Positions 1-9,564 are shown, numbered from the stretch's first letter. The stretch is DNA of 64,000 bases from Rhizobium rhododendri (GCF_007000325.2 NZ_CP117268.1:868001-932000), one strand, 5' to 3'. Translations and numbers: made by a program. Notes: a model not told the origin generated them from the sequence alone.

Positions 1-479
1 TAGTAACCCCTTGATGGCGCCGGGGCCGGTATAGGGATTGTTAAATTCCATAACGTTGGATCATTGTTCCCAAGACCTTCCTAAAATTCCATTGAGTGGC
101 AAGTCGCATTTTTACCGTTGTTACAAAGACGTACCAGGCGTCTTACCGAAACTTGCAATCGAGCACGTGAGGCTATCCACAACCAGCCGATCGCGACCGA
201 AAACAACGGTTATGACGATCGCAACGCCCGTCTGACCGCGCTCGCTTGGATCCGAGACGGCCGCGCCTCGTTTTCCAAGGCCTCTTCCAAGGAAGACCTG
301 TTCGACAAAGTCGCCAGAAACCATCCCCAAGCCACTGAATATCCTCATAGAAATGCCGATGTTCAATTAAGTCAACTGACGAGATTTGGTGCTCTCATGT
401 AATCATTCGGTGACTGGATGAAGGGACTTAATATTCCACGGCTAGCAGGGGTGGCTAAGCCCGCCAACTCCGATTCACT
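1..479. other. No recognisable gene
   Basis: Short open frames exist on both strands (for example about 118-402 on the plus strand), but none has a convincing ribosome-binding site or a product I recognise. I treat the stretch as intergenic or degenerate. Confidence 0.4.
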
Positions 480-965
480 GTTTGTACCGTTGCCATGTCT
501 CGAAATTTGGTGCGGCCGATAGAAGAGATGAGTATAATCGTGCTGCGGGTTGCCGAAGATTGAGAACAGGATCCAATCGCACCCATCGACCTTACGTTCA
601 TGACAGCAAGTCGTTGGCTGAACCGCTCGACCACCGCCATATCGCGCGAAATGAAAAGGTAGTAAAACCCGAGTTCGTCCTACAACTCGATCCTCGGATT
701 GACGACCTGTGCTTGGAATGACACATCCAGCGCCGATGCGGCTCTATCGCCGATTATCCGCCATGGCGACACTTCCTGGGCCTGGGCAACAAAAAAGCGC
801 TGCCGCTGACCGCCGGAGAATTCGTGCGAATAGCGATCGAGATGATCTTCGGTCAGGCCGACGCGCTGGTAAGGCCCGATGCCCCTGTCTCGAAGCGCCG
901 CTTATTGACCTCGGATCAATACCACCGCTAGTGCTGGTTGGATGTTTCGCAGCTTGCGTTTCAGC
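480..965 (-). pseudogene. Remnant of an OppF/DppF-type peptide ABC ATPase
   Basis: The minus strand reads as the C-terminal half of an oligopeptide/dipeptide ABC transporter ATPase, scattered over frames. Visible pieces in order are a Q-loop-like segment near 940, then YSHEFSGGQRQR (signature) near 815-850, an ALDVS segment near 730, FISRDMAVVERFSQRLAVM near 600-655 (the H-loop region, with R where H is expected), and NPQHDYTHL near 525-550 (the typical OppF/DppF tail) in another frame. An in-frame stop follows the post-Walker-B helix. The Walker A half is not found. The Walker B region is also degraded (RIIGDRAASALD instead of a hydrophobic run plus DEP). This is clearly non-functional, and no partner permease or binding-protein gene is nearby. 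Confidence 0.75.
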
Positions 966-1227
966 CGGTTTTCAGGGGCGCGCACCGGAAGACAGGCAGT
1001 GCACCAGGACTTGGAAGACGATCTGCATATCCAACCGTGGCACTTGCAGCTGTCGTGCGCCAAGGGAACGGATACGCCTGGTCGGCAAATTCGACGGTGC
1101 CCAATCTAAGCTCTATCAGACGAACGATGAAGAGGCCGACCGTCAATTTGCGCAACCGGACCTGCAACCAGGCAGTCTTCGTTTCCCTCTGTCTATTCAG
1201 GATACTTTCCTTACGCATGGCGAGACG

Positions 1228-1500
1228 TTATATGGCTGCACTGACTAAAGAAATATGCCCAATATTTTCCTCGTCAGCGGCACGGATCAAAGCTGCGCGA
1301 ACAAGCGCTGGCGGCGTCGCTTTGTAAAGCGCGTCATGGCAAGTCATGATCGCCTCAAAGTAACAGTCGCCGTCGTCAGTTGGCCATTCTCCCAACAACA
1401 TTTCGGCTGCCTCATGCACCGTTCTGATGCTTTTGTATTTTTTATGACCCTTCAGGACGAGCCTGACGGTTGGAAACTGATTTGATGTGTGTCGCAGCAT
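1228..1500 (-). CDS. DUF982 family protein
   Basis: A small protein of about 90 residues matching the rhizobial DUF982 family, whose function is unknown. The family features are a basic beta-strand RLVLKGHKKYKSIRTV, the helix HEAAEMLLGEWP, a helix rich in A/C (EAIMTCHDALY) and the C-terminal ALVRAALIRAADEENI. The reading frame is open further upstream (ATG at 1521, TTG at 1539). I prefer the ATG at 1500 because the conserved domain starts just after it and a GGAG lies upstream, though the spacing is long. Neighbours are pseudogenes, so context gives no functional clue. DUF982 genes are often present in many copies per rhizobial genome. Confidence 0.7.
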   Translation of the reverse strand: MLRHTSNQFPTVRLVLKGHKKYKSIRTVHEAAEMLLGEWPTDDGDCYFEAIMTCHDALYKATPPALVRAALIRAADEENIGHISLVSAAI

Positions 1501-1828
1501 GCCAGATACGAGCTCCGCCATTAAGACAGCGATAAACAAGCAAGTCGCATGCCGAGACAGGTCCGGCGGCGATTATTTCGATGCGGCCACCTGTGGAAAT
1601 TTACGGTTGGTTAACCAGCGCCAGACAAAACAGCTGAGTGCCGGTGACGTAACTGCCAAAATCTTTTTGTCAAAAGCGCCATCGGCGATTCGATCTTGGT
1701 CCCGGAAAACGGCTGCTCCAGGGCTACTCAATGTCACCCGCGGCACTTCGAATAGATCATGAGAAAGCCCGGTTTCAGCGGACGCCGTCCCCGATAGTGA
1801 ACGCTCCCCTTAAGTGCACGGAGATTGA

Positions 1829-2257
1829 ATGAGCAACGAAAATCGTATTGAAGACGCCGATAAGTTGGTTCAGTTAGCGGCGGCGATTACGGCAGCCTAT
1901 CTGAGCAACCATGTCGTCCCCGTCAACGATATCGCCAATCTGATCATCTCGATCAAATCTGCACTTAAAACAAAGTCTGGAAGCGCCGTTCTTCCCGTCG
2001 CCGAAAAGCGAAAGCCCGCAATCTCCGTGAGGAAGTCGTTGCAAGATGACCGGATTACGTGCCTGGAATGTGGTGAAGCTTTCAAGTCTCTCAAACGACA
2101 CATCATTACGAACCACGCACTTTCTCCAGAAGCATATCGTGTAAAATGGGCGTTGCCTGCCGACTACCCCATGGTCGCTCCGGCATACTCCCGGGCCCGC
2201 TCGCAACTAGCAACGGAAATGGGCCTGGGTCAGCGAAGGAAGAGGCGTTTAGTCTGA
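1829..2257 (+). CDS. MucR/Ros family zinc-finger transcriptional regulator
   Basis: A 142-residue protein with the MucR/Ros domain. The N-terminal helix (about 8-50) matches the oligomerisation part of the family. A C2H2-type finger follows at about residues 78-97: [19 protein letters not shown], with spacing C-x2-C-x9-H-x4-H. The conserved tail [18 protein letters not shown] and [17 protein letters not shown] completes it. In rhizobia and agrobacteria these proteins bind AT-rich DNA and control exopolysaccharide, motility and virulence or symbiosis genes. The zinc ligands and the C-terminal basic stretch are all present, so the gene looks functional. ACGGAG sits upstream of the ATG. A decayed relative lies 500 bp downstream on the other strand. 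Which MucR/Ros paralogue this is cannot be told from sequence alone. Confidence 0.92.
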   Translation: MSNENRIEDADKLVQLAAAITAAYLSNHVVPVNDIANLIISIKSALKTKSGSAVLPVAEKRKPAISVRKSLQDDRITCLECGEAFKSLKRHIITNHALSPEAYRVKWALPADYPMVAPAYSRARSQLATEMGLGQRRKRRLV

Positions 2258-2756
2258 GCTCGTTGTTCGATTTTGCAAACGTTTCCTAGCTTAGCTTAGG
2301 GCTGCAAAGCTTTGTATCGCTAGCGAGCCTCCAGTGCGTAGCTCCGGTGGGTGGTGAGGCCATAACTATCAGTCACCGAAAATTACCTCGAAGCAAAGCA
2401 CGGCAAAAAATTTACTTTTGCGTCGCCTCAATTGTTGAGCCACCCGCTTGTGGGGCTATCAACGGCCCGTCCTTTTGAAAGACGTGATCCATCCACCACG
2501 TGAGCATGCTCCGCAAGTCCCGGCTTCCTTTTCAAATTTAACCAGACTAATCACTACAACCAAAAGTCCAAAGCTACGCAGCAATCCGAAAAATATCTTT
2601 TTAGAAATCGTTGCACATCTTACTTCAGTCGCGCGAGCTGTCGGTTATCATGGCCCTGTGATACGCCAACGTCCAGAGATACGCCGGGTTGCCCGTTTCA
2701 GCCCTGCCATCATGCCGTGATTCCGACATCGGTTCGGTGAGTGACAATTCGGGAAA
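2258..2756. other. Intergenic, no gene recognised
   Basis: About 500 bp of moderately AT-rich sequence between the intact MucR/Ros gene and its decayed relative. The plus-strand frame at 2448-2720 is open but has no recognisable product or ribosome-binding site. Confidence 0.4.
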
Positions 2757-3000
2757 TCACTTCATCGAACGCGTTAAGCGATCCTTCTGGCCCAGACCTG
2801 TATCTTTCGCCAGCTGCGAGCGAGTCTCTGCGTAACTTGCCTCCACCATAAACAGCGGGCATCCCATTTTCTCGATAGTCGTCCCGTGATTTGTGAATAG
2901 GCATGGAGCGCCCCGCGAGCCCAGTTTCGGCGTTCCGATCTGATCGTCGGGCGCGCTGCGCTCCTTTTGCGCGAGCTTAGCGGGCTTGTCATTCTACTCT
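2757..3000 (-). pseudogene. Decayed MucR/Ros family regulator
   Basis: On the minus strand the last part reads SYAETRSQLAKDTGLGQKDR, ending at 2757. This is the hallmark C-terminus of Ros/MucR proteins. Just upstream, the segment DDYRE (about 2880) in a second frame corresponds to the family's EEYREKWGLP stretch, and TNHG in a third frame corresponds to the end of the zinc finger. The pieces lie in different frames and the cysteine pair is not recovered, so the gene has suffered several indels and lost its zinc site. It lies opposite the intact MucR/Ros gene at 1829-2257. Confidence 0.7.
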
Positions 3001-3470
3001 TCAGGGGTCTCGCCCGCTTTGATGAGTTCTTTCCCCGCCTGACCGTATGTTGGCTTGGAGCATGAATGATCGTGGCACCGACGATGCGTCCCGCCCTTGG
3101 CCAAGTCGCCAGATCGCCGGAGATGTTTGTTGAACTGCCTGCGAGCGGGCCACCCATAGCGTGAGGTGCTTCGCCTCTCCGCTCGACGCTCGCTTTAAGC
3201 CCCAGTGAGTCGAAAGTTCCCCCGGCACTTTGCCAATCGTGGGGTCGCAGCTACGCGCCATGCTCGCGGGCACCACCAGTGGACGTCGATCTCGCCGCCA
3301 TATTCAAGATGTCGCTGGCGAGTGCTTCGTACGGGAATCTGCGGCCTATAACTCCAATTGGGAAGTCGGACTGTATGCAAAAGTTGCGCGTCAACCGATG
3401 ATTTAGTTCGGTTCTGTTGACATCCGCTGTCTAGCAGTCGAAAAGAATCCATACCGTCATGGAGAGAGCA
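3001..3470. other. Intergenic region upstream of the SyrB-like cluster
   Basis: About 470 bp with overlapping open frames on the minus strand but no product I recognise. It probably contains the 5' part of the decayed regulator and the promoter of the SyrB-like cluster. Confidence 0.35.
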
Positions 3471-3875
3471 ATGGCAGACGAAAGCGAAACAGGCATCCCA
3501 AGTGAAGTTGCAGAATTGGAGGCGCCGCAAGAGGCGGCTGTGACCAAAAAGCAGCGTGCTCCACGACGGTCCAAGGCCGAAATCGAGGCTGCTGCTGCAA
3601 GCTCACCGAAGGTTCGTCAAAAGCGCACCCCGCGTGCTGAACCCGTTCCAGCGGATGGCGAAAAGCCTGCCCTTGGCACCGCGAGGAAGACGGCCGGCAA
3701 AGCGGCCGCAAAAGCTAAGCCTATCACTCTGCCAACGCCACACGCCGCCGCCACTACGAGCGACGAGATGGTTGATCTCATTCAGCTTGAGGAAGAAAAC
3801 AAGCGGCTTCGCCAGACCCTGGCCGAAAAGCTGCGTGCGGAAAATGCTGATTTACGCAAACGCCTCGGCGTCTGA
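3471..3875 (+). CDS. syrB: SyrB-like regulator
   Basis: A 134-residue protein closely resembling SyrB of Sinorhizobium meliloti, reported there as a repressor of syrM, a LysR-type activator of exopolysaccharide and nod genes. It starts MADESETG, as SyrB does. It has a long low-complexity middle rich in Ala, Pro, Lys and Arg (KKQRAPRRSKAEIEAA, TARKTAGKAAAKAK) and ends in a short amphipathic helix LIQLEEENKRLRQTLAEKLR followed by ENADLRKRLGV. An upstream in-frame ATG at 3459 exists, but GGAGAG lies correctly before 3471. No classical DNA-binding fold is visible. The basic middle could contact DNA and the C-terminal helix could dimerise, but that is inference. It is the first of three consecutive genes sharing this C-terminal helix. 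Confidence 0.8.
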   Translation: MADESETGIPSEVAELEAPQEAAVTKKQRAPRRSKAEIEAAAASSPKVRQKRTPRAEPVPADGEKPALGTARKTAGKAAAKAKPITLPTPHAAATTSDEMVDLIQLEEENKRLRQTLAEKLRAENADLRKRLGV

Positions 3876-4018
3876 TCTGGGCAGATACCTGCCGGCGGTG
3901 CGCAATCGACCAACGCCACCATTTTCGAAGCTCGTGTTAAAGATGTTCCGGCTCGCCCTGCGAGCCGGATTGGGGCTGTCAGAACCACCGCGTTGTCTGC
4001 CGCCCGGAAAGACTTACA

Positions 4019-4606
4019 ATGAAAGCACCTTGGCAATACCTCGCGCGATTGATGTCCCGGCAAAAGACGTCTGATACGAAAGATGGCGGACGTGCCGGCA
4101 ATGTCGAGGTAGAACTACAGCCCGCTCAGACTATTCTCCTCTCTTCTCCGGAAGGCGCCGCCGGGCCTGGGGATATGGATTCACCTGTCGCCGACGTTCA
4201 AGTGCCAACGGCGGCTGCGACCGACGGTAAAACCGATCCAGCAGCACCCGCCTTGCCATTGGACGAGATACATGCAGCGACGGCCAAGGCGACTGGGGAT
4301 CAAGGGCAGTCCATCTCCGATCCGCGAGACCCGTTACCTGCAGGTGAGGTAGATGTTCAGTCGCTCAAGGCACCCAAGACGAGGGGCAAGGGGTTAAGGC
4401 AAGTCCGCGGCGATCTAACACCTGAGACCGCCGTTGGCGCCGCGGAGACGCCCGTTGCAGGCCTATCGTCGCCAACGAACGTCCTTTCCAACGACGTCAT
4501 AGATCTCGACAGGGACATCAAGCATTTGAGAGACCAGCTTGCACAAAAGCTCCGGGTGCAGAATGCCCAGCTGAGAGCAATGCTCGTGCGCTTCGACCGC
4601 TCCTGA
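4019..4606 (+). CDS. SyrB-like protein, second of three
   Basis: A 195-residue protein whose C-terminus, DRDIKHLRDQLAQKLRVQNA followed by QLRAMLVRFDRS, is the same helix that ends the SyrB-like proteins on either side. The first 140 residues are low-complexity, acidic and rich in Ala/Pro, unlike the basic middle of the first gene. A short basic patch (KTRGKGLRQVRGD) lies at about 120-132. There is no signal peptide or membrane segment. It lies 143 bp downstream of the first gene and 31 bp upstream of the third, on the same strand, so at least genes two and three are probably co-transcribed. The role is unknown. By family it may be regulatory, with the shared helix possibly mediating mixed oligomers. 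Confidence 0.65.
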   Translation: MKAPWQYLARLMSRQKTSDTKDGGRAGNVEVELQPAQTILLSSPEGAAGPGDMDSPVADVQVPTAAATDGKTDPAAPALPLDEIHAATAKATGDQGQSISDPRDPLPAGEVDVQSLKAPKTRGKGLRQVRGDLTPETAVGAAETPVAGLSSPTNVLSNDVIDLDRDIKHLRDQLAQKLRVQNAQLRAMLVRFDRS

Positions 4607-4637
4607 GCCTGCAAGACGATCACCAGAGAATTCAGCA

Positions 4638-5204
4638 ATGAAACCACAGCAACGCAGTTTCGTCGTCGAAATCAAATCGGCGCGCCGGCGGTTGAAGACT
4701 CGGCCGAAATCCATCTGGGGCGAGACCGATTTTGGAGCACTTGTGCGGGAAGCGGAAGCAAAGCTCCCGTTCATGCAGAACGCCGTTTCGCAGGCGCCCA
4801 TCTCCCGTGTTGATCAACCATTCGAACCGGAGGATGCTACCGATATCCATGAGGCCGGTGAAAACCAACTCAGTCTGCTGCCGTCGACCGGGCCCGACGA
4901 TATCCGACGGCATCAGCAAGAACAGGCTTGCCTGGAAAACACCGCGTTCCATCCGGCAGAAGACAAGTTCAAACCGAAAATGGCAGGGACACTGAAGCAT
5001 GGTCGGAGAAGTCAGTTGGAGAACGCCCGGGGTCGCAACTCAGCGCCTGCCGCTACGGTGAAGGCTGCGAGTGTGGACACCCACATTGACGAGTTGCCGT
5101 TGCTCGATGCCGAAAACCGACGCCTGAAGCAGTTGCTGGCGGAACACCTGAAACAGCAAAACGCGCAGCTGAGGGCGATGCTAAAGCGATTTGAAGGCCG
5201 CTGA
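4638..5204 (+). CDS. SyrB-like protein with RSFVVE N-terminal motif, third of three
   Basis: A 188-residue protein with two recognisable ends. The N-terminus RSFVVEIKSARRRLKTRPKS then IWGETDFGALVREAEA is a short conserved motif found in small rhizobial proteins annotated as SyrB-like regulators. The C-terminus LDAENRRLKQLLAEHLKQQN then AQLRAMLKRFEGR is the helix shared with the two preceding genes. The middle (about 55-140) is variable and low-complexity. The arrangement suggests a fusion of the RSFVVE module to the SyrB helix. It follows the second gene by 31 bp. No known catalytic motif is present; I infer a regulatory or adaptor role only. Confidence 0.7.
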   Translation: MKPQQRSFVVEIKSARRRLKTRPKSIWGETDFGALVREAEAKLPFMQNAVSQAPISRVDQPFEPEDATDIHEAGENQLSLLPSTGPDDIRRHQQEQACLENTAFHPAEDKFKPKMAGTLKHGRRSQLENARGRNSAPAATVKAASVDTHIDELPLLDAENRRLKQLLAEHLKQQNAQLRAMLKRFEGR

Positions 5205-5897
5205 CGGTCCACCTCTTTCAGCCGCCCTGGGTTTGCCGGAGGCCCCAACTCGCGGGACGTGGGGTCTATGACAAGCATGACGACGAAATTCTTTCCTGAA
5301 GTGGTGCGGTGCCGTACAAATAGTGACGAAGCGGGTCACATGAAGCGCAGCATCCCTCGCGCTGGGCAACTGCCTTTGATCGAAGCGAGGATAGGCTGCT
5401 CGGCACATACGCATTATCAGTTGACGACGAGGTCCGAGGTCGACAGCGGCAAGCGGGCAGGCCTATCAAGCGACGTTGTCTAAAAGATGGAGGCTCTGGA
5501 CCGGGAGCACCTCCGTCAGCGTCGGTCACTCAACCGGAATTGTGCAGCGGAAACGAGTGATCGCCGGCAAAGTAGGGAAGGCGGACCCAACGCCAGCTTG
5601 GTGCTGTCGGCGATCATTGAGACATGCGCGCCGCGTTCACTATCTTTGAGCCTCCCCGACATCCACTGAGATCTTCACAGTAAATCTAGCTGGACTTTGT
5701 GCCCTTTCTGCAACATCACTTGCCGAAGGACTTCCTAAATCAGCTTTGGCGAAAGAAGTCGTTTGCGGTCGAGCGATTACAAAGCCATGCTTACTAATGA
5801 AGGCGCAAGTGTGTTTGTTCGACTTCGCGAACATGGGGAGCGAGCCCCAATGCAGGCTGTGCCGGATCCATTCGCAACATTGAACTGGAGGTCAATC
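5205..5897. other. Long leader/intergenic region upstream of the porin
   Basis: Nearly 700 bp without a recognisable gene. The porin frame is open back to 5763, but the signal peptide fixes its start at 5898. The porin promoter and a possibly long untranslated leader must lie here. I see no clear hairpin or operator. Confidence 0.4.
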
Positions 5898-6959
5898 ATG
5901 AATATCAAGAGCCTACTTCTCGGCTCCGCTGCTGCCCTGGCAGCAGTATCCGGTGCTCACGCTGCAGACGCTATCGTCGCTGCTGAGCCTGAGCCGCTTG
6001 AATATGTCCGCATCTGCGACGCCTACGGCGCTGGCTACTTCTACATCCCAGGCACGGAAACCTGCCTCAAGGTCGGTGGCATGGTTCGTACCGAAGCGCT
6101 GTGGCACGATCCCTACGCCTTTGGCGTTCGCCAGAAGACCGGAACCGAGTGGCATACCCGCGCTGAACTCAACGTCGACACAGCAACGGACACCGAATAC
6201 GGTCCGCTGAAGACCAACATGATCTACCGCTTCGACTCGACGGAAGGTAACAACGACTCGAAGGTTTTGTTCGCAAGCATTAGCCTTGGTGGTTTCATTG
6301 TTGGTAAAACCGACTCGCAATACATGCAGTGGATCGGTTACGCCGGAAACGTTATCAACGACGACGTGATCGGCGACGGACCTTACGAGCTCAACCAGCT
6401 CTCCTACGTTTACGACGGCGGTAATGGATTGACGGGCGTTCTATCGGTAGAGGACAGCCAGTCTGGCGCTGGTGCAACCGACCCGAACACGGGCCGTGAT
6501 GAGTCAGACCATTACACTCCTGACTTCGTTGCTGGCCTCGGCTACAAGACCGGGATGGTCGGCCTGAAGGTCGTCGGCGGCTACGACTCCGTTGTCGAAG
6601 AAGGCGCCATCAAGGCTCGCCTCGATCTCGATTTTGGGACGTTCTCGGCATTCCTTATGGGCGCCTGGAACACGGATGGCGACAAGATCAACCGTTACGC
6701 CAACGGCGACGCCAGCGGCGCAAGCACGGGCGACTGGACTGTCTGGGGCGGCACGACTGTCAAGTTCAACGACAAGCTCGACTGGAATACCCAGCTTGCC
6801 TATTCCGACAGTAAGACCTTCGAAGCAACCACCAACGTAAACTACTTTATCGCCAAGGGCTTTAAGGTTCAACCTGAACTGACGTACATTAAATACGACA
6901 ACGCAGTTCGCGACGCCGACACGTTCGGTGGCGTTCTGCGCTTCCAGCGCACATTCTGA
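5898..6959 (+). CDS. Outer-membrane porin, RopA family
   Basis: A 353-residue alphaproteobacterial porin of the RopA/Omp2b type. It forms a trimeric 16-stranded beta barrel that admits small hydrophilic solutes. Residues 1-22 are a Sec signal peptide (MNIKSLLLGSAAALAAVSGA, then HA before the mature ADAIVAAEPEPLEYV). The family's cysteine pair is present in VRICDAYGAGYFYIPGTETC at about 36-55, followed by LKVGGMVRTE. The C-terminus is FGGVLRFQRTF, ending in the Phe typical of barrel insertion. The start is set by TGGAGG 7-8 bases before ATG 5898; the open frame runs further up but would bury the signal peptide. A strong intrinsic terminator follows at 6978, so it is probably monocistronic. Rhizobial genomes usually carry several paralogues; which one this is cannot be decided. 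Confidence 0.95.
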   Translation: MNIKSLLLGSAAALAAVSGAHAADAIVAAEPEPLEYVRICDAYGAGYFYIPGTETCLKVGGMVRTEALWHDPYAFGVRQKTGTEWHTRAELNVDTATDTEYGPLKTNMIYRFDSTEGNNDSKVLFASISLGGFIVGKTDSQYMQWIGYAGNVINDDVIGDGPYELNQLSYVYDGGNGLTGVLSVEDSQSGAGATDPNTGRDESDHYTPDFVAGLGYKTGMVGLKVVGGYDSVVEEGAIKARLDLDFGTFSAFLMGAWNTDGDKINRYANGDASGASTGDWTVWGGTTVKFNDKLDWNTQLAYSDSKTFEATTNVNYFIAKGFKVQPELTYIKYDNAVRDADTFGGVLRFQRTF

Positions 6960-6977
6960 TCTGATTTATCTGACATT

Positions 6978-7007
6978 AAAAGCCCGGCCTCTGAGCCGGG
7001 CTTTTTT
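6978..7007 (+). terminator. Rho-independent terminator of the porin gene
   Basis: A GC-rich hairpin AAAGCCCGGC / GCCGGGCTTT with a short CTCTGA loop runs directly into a run of six T. It lies 18 bases after the porin stop codon. Confidence 0.95.
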
Positions 7008-7389
7008 GACAGACGGATATTGGCGATCGGCGTTGCGATCTTCAAATTGTGCCTGTGGCAGTCGCCCGTCCAACGCGTTTTTCCCACCCGTCCGGTAGGA
7101 GCCCGAGCCTCACTATAGCCACCCGTTCCTTAGTCTAAGCTCATCTTCTCTGCCGTCGCCCGCCCTAACAGAGAGTGCTGGCTTCCAGACGAAGTGCTGT
7201 TCCGCTTGTCTTCATAAGTACACCGTTTCGCGGCTAAAGCGAAATTAGAAGGCCATCCGACCATGGCGAATTTTACTGGCTGAAAAGACGTAAAATGTCT
7301 TCCCGTCCATCACCGAGACGAATCTGTCAGCTTAGAAAATGTGAACAGGCCTTGCATTGATCGCGCACCACCATAACACCCGGTCGGGT
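7008..7389. other. Intergenic, no gene recognised
   Basis: About 380 bp between the convergent porin and GGDEF-EAL genes. No convincing frame, RNA gene or repeat was seen. Confidence 0.5.
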
Positions 7390-9564
7390 CTAATGTGGCG
7401 ACGCGATTGCGGCACCGTCGTCGCCAGACTTAATCATATGGGCCGGAACCGGACGACCGACGTGATAGCCTTGAACTTGATCAATCCAGAGCTCGCGCAT
7501 TAGCGTCATATGCTCCTCGGTCTCGACACCCTCGACAAGAACGTCGTCCACGTGGTTGCGCAGAAGGCTTACCATGTCGCGCAACATGGCCTTACCCCTT
7601 GGCGACGTCGCGTCGTTCAAGAAGGATTTATCGATCTTCACCGTGTCGAAATCAATCACGCGAAGCCAGGACAACCCAGCAAAGCCGGTACCAAAGTCGT
7701 CGAGCCAGATCGAAATACCCAGCCCGCGCAACTCTTCGACACACATCAACACCTGTGCATCGACGTCAATGTCCAACCCTTCCGTGATTTCGAACGCCAA
7801 CCTGCTGCCTTGAACCCCAGTTTCCAAAAGAATGGCCGCGACAGACGCAGCAAAGCCTTCCGACTTCAGCTGGACCGGGGAGATGTTGACTGAAACGGTC
7901 TGAATTCGATTGTTTGCTAGCAGCTCGATGCAAACGGTGCGAACGAGCCAGCGCCCTAGTTCGTGGATGAAACCCGTATGCTCAGCGACAGGGATGAATG
8001 CGATGGGAGGGATAGAAACGCCATCAGCCGTCTTCAAGCGCATCAGGGCTTCCACAGTGTTCGTTGAGCCAGAGGCGACATCGTGGATCGGTTGATATAC
8101 GAGCGATACCAACTCCTGCCGAAGAGCCACTCTCAGCAGTGCGACGAGGTCCTCCTCGTCATCGCGGCATGCGGGATCCAATGCATCATATAGCCTTGTG
8201 CAATTGCGTCCGCCAGCCTTGGCCGCATAAAGGGCTCGGTCTGCTTCATGAATGAGCTTTTCGACCTTTGTTGCGGAGTGCGGACCGGTCAGTGCAGCGC
8301 CCACGCTCACGGTAACAACCGGTGCCCCCTGCGGACGCATTTGGGGTGAAGGCGTCATCTCCTCTACGGCTTTGCGAATGTTTTCTGCAAAAGCAAAGCA
8401 CTCTTCGGCAGATGTTGTATGCGTCAGCACTATGAATTCCTCGCCCCCGTAGCGACCCAATGAGCCGCCGAACTTTTCAACGGTTGCCCGGAGCACTTCT
8501 GCAACGCGAACAAGACAGTCATCGCCATCCTGGTGGCCATACAAATCGTTGAATCTTTTGAAATGATCGACGTCGATCAGGATTGCGGTGAAGCTTTGTT
8601 GGCTGGATCGCCACTTCTCCCAGAACTCGCGAAGCGTGCGATCAATGGCGCGCCGGTTGGATAGACCTGTCAGGGGATCGGTAATCGATAGCCTGAGCAA
8701 AGCTTTGCCGCGCTCGCTCGCCTCGTGATGCTGGGCGGCCGCCTCGAGTGAGTTCAGGAAAACCTGATAGCGTTCGGCATTCAGCTTCCAGTTCACATAA
8801 GAGGTAAATATGAAGCAGCAAACATAAAATATGACGAACGAAAGCGTATGATAGATGTCGCTCGGAAAGAAACAAAGGGAAACTAAAAAAGAACCCAAAA
8901 CGGCAGCTGAAGCACTTAGTGCGAGGGAAACTCTGAAGTCAAAGAAAAGATTAATGCCCATCATGAATATTGCGCCGAAGACCATGTAATAGGAGAGATT
9001 TGATATCTCTCCGGATGCCATCGCCGGCAACAGCCAGCCCACATATCCTAACACCAGGGCGGCGGCGCACGTTATATCGAGACTGTCAGCCTTTTGGCCG
9101 AAGCGGTACTGAAGTTCGATCACGGCTAACGCGGAAGCCCCAACCACAAATCTTGCTATGATCGTATAAGGCGCAACGTCTGCGATCAAAAGCAGGTCTG
9201 TCAGTGAAAACAGGAGGTAGACGAGAACGGCCAGCCACAGCCCTTTCCTCGATACGGCACGGCGGGCTTCTGCCTGCTTTTGGCGATAGAGGGCCTTCAA
9301 TTCTTGGGTCGCCGGTTTTGGCTTTTCCACGACAAAATCAGCGTCGGAGATTGGCGCCGAAGTTTCGTTTGCCCCGAAATGAACCGCCACGTCAAGACCT
9401 GCGTGCCCGGATTTAAGCTGCGTCACATTCCCTAAATATCCGGATTTATTCTGATAAATCATGAAGATACCACGGTTATTGATTTGAGGGTATGACGTCG
9501 TCCCCATCGATATGGGCGACCCGTCTTTCAATTCTCGGTATATGAGCAGTTTTTCCACTCGCAA
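7390..9564 (-). CDS. Membrane-anchored GGDEF-EAL protein
   Basis: A 724-residue cyclic-di-GMP enzyme with both synthesis and breakdown domains. Residues 1-105 are cytosolic and unassigned. Roughly 108-258 form about six membrane helices, a membrane sensor module. The GGDEF domain (about 285-460) has ITDPLTGLSNRRA, DVDHFKRFND and an intact RYGGEEF (371-377). No RxxD inhibitory site is seen just before the GGEEF loop. The EAL domain (about 472-715) has EALMRL, NISPVQL, FEITEG, DDFGTG, KIDKSF, VEGVE and QGYHVGRP, so the metal and catalytic residues look complete. Both activities are therefore possible. The start is a TTG at 9564 with GGGAGGTAGGG well placed upstream; GTG at 9558 is an alternative. 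It is divergent from a methyltransferase-like gene only 50 bp away, so expression is probably linked. Confidence 0.93.
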   Translation of the reverse strand: MRVEKLLIYRELKDGSPISMGTTSYPQINNRGIFMIYQNKSGYLGNVTQLKSGHAGLDVAVHFGANETSAPISDADFVVEKPKPATQELKALYRQKQAEARRAVSRKGLWLAVLVYLLFSLTDLLLIADVAPYTIIARFVVGASALAVIELQYRFGQKADSLDITCAAALVLGYVGWLLPAMASGEISNLSYYMVFGAIFMMGINLFFDFRVSLALSASAAVLGSFLVSLCFFPSDIYHTLSFVIFYVCCFIFTSYVNWKLNAERYQVFLNSLEAAAQHHEASERGKALLRLSITDPLTGLSNRRAIDRTLREFWEKWRSSQQSFTAILIDVDHFKRFNDLYGHQDGDDCLVRVAEVLRATVEKFGGSLGRYGGEEFIVLTHTTSAEECFAFAENIRKAVEEMTPSPQMRPQGAPVVTVSVGAALTGPHSATKVEKLIHEADRALYAAKAGGRNCTRLYDALDPACRDDEEDLVALLRVALRQELVSLVYQPIHDVASGSTNTVEALMRLKTADGVSIPPIAFIPVAEHTGFIHELGRWLVRTVCIELLANNRIQTVSVNISPVQLKSEGFAASVAAILLETGVQGSRLAFEITEGLDIDVDAQVLMCVEELRGLGISIWLDDFGTGFAGLSWLRVIDFDTVKIDKSFLNDATSPRGKAMLRDMVSLLRNHVDDVLVEGVETEEHMTLMRELWIDQVQGYHVGRPVPAHMIKSGDDGAAIASPH

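Noticed and set aside
118..402. Open frame at the left edge
   Set aside because: No ribosome-binding site or recognisable product; too near the window edge to judge.
7510..8452. Several plus-strand open frames across the GGDEF-EAL gene
   Set aside because: They are shadows of a long, motif-complete gene on the other strand and have no recognisable product.
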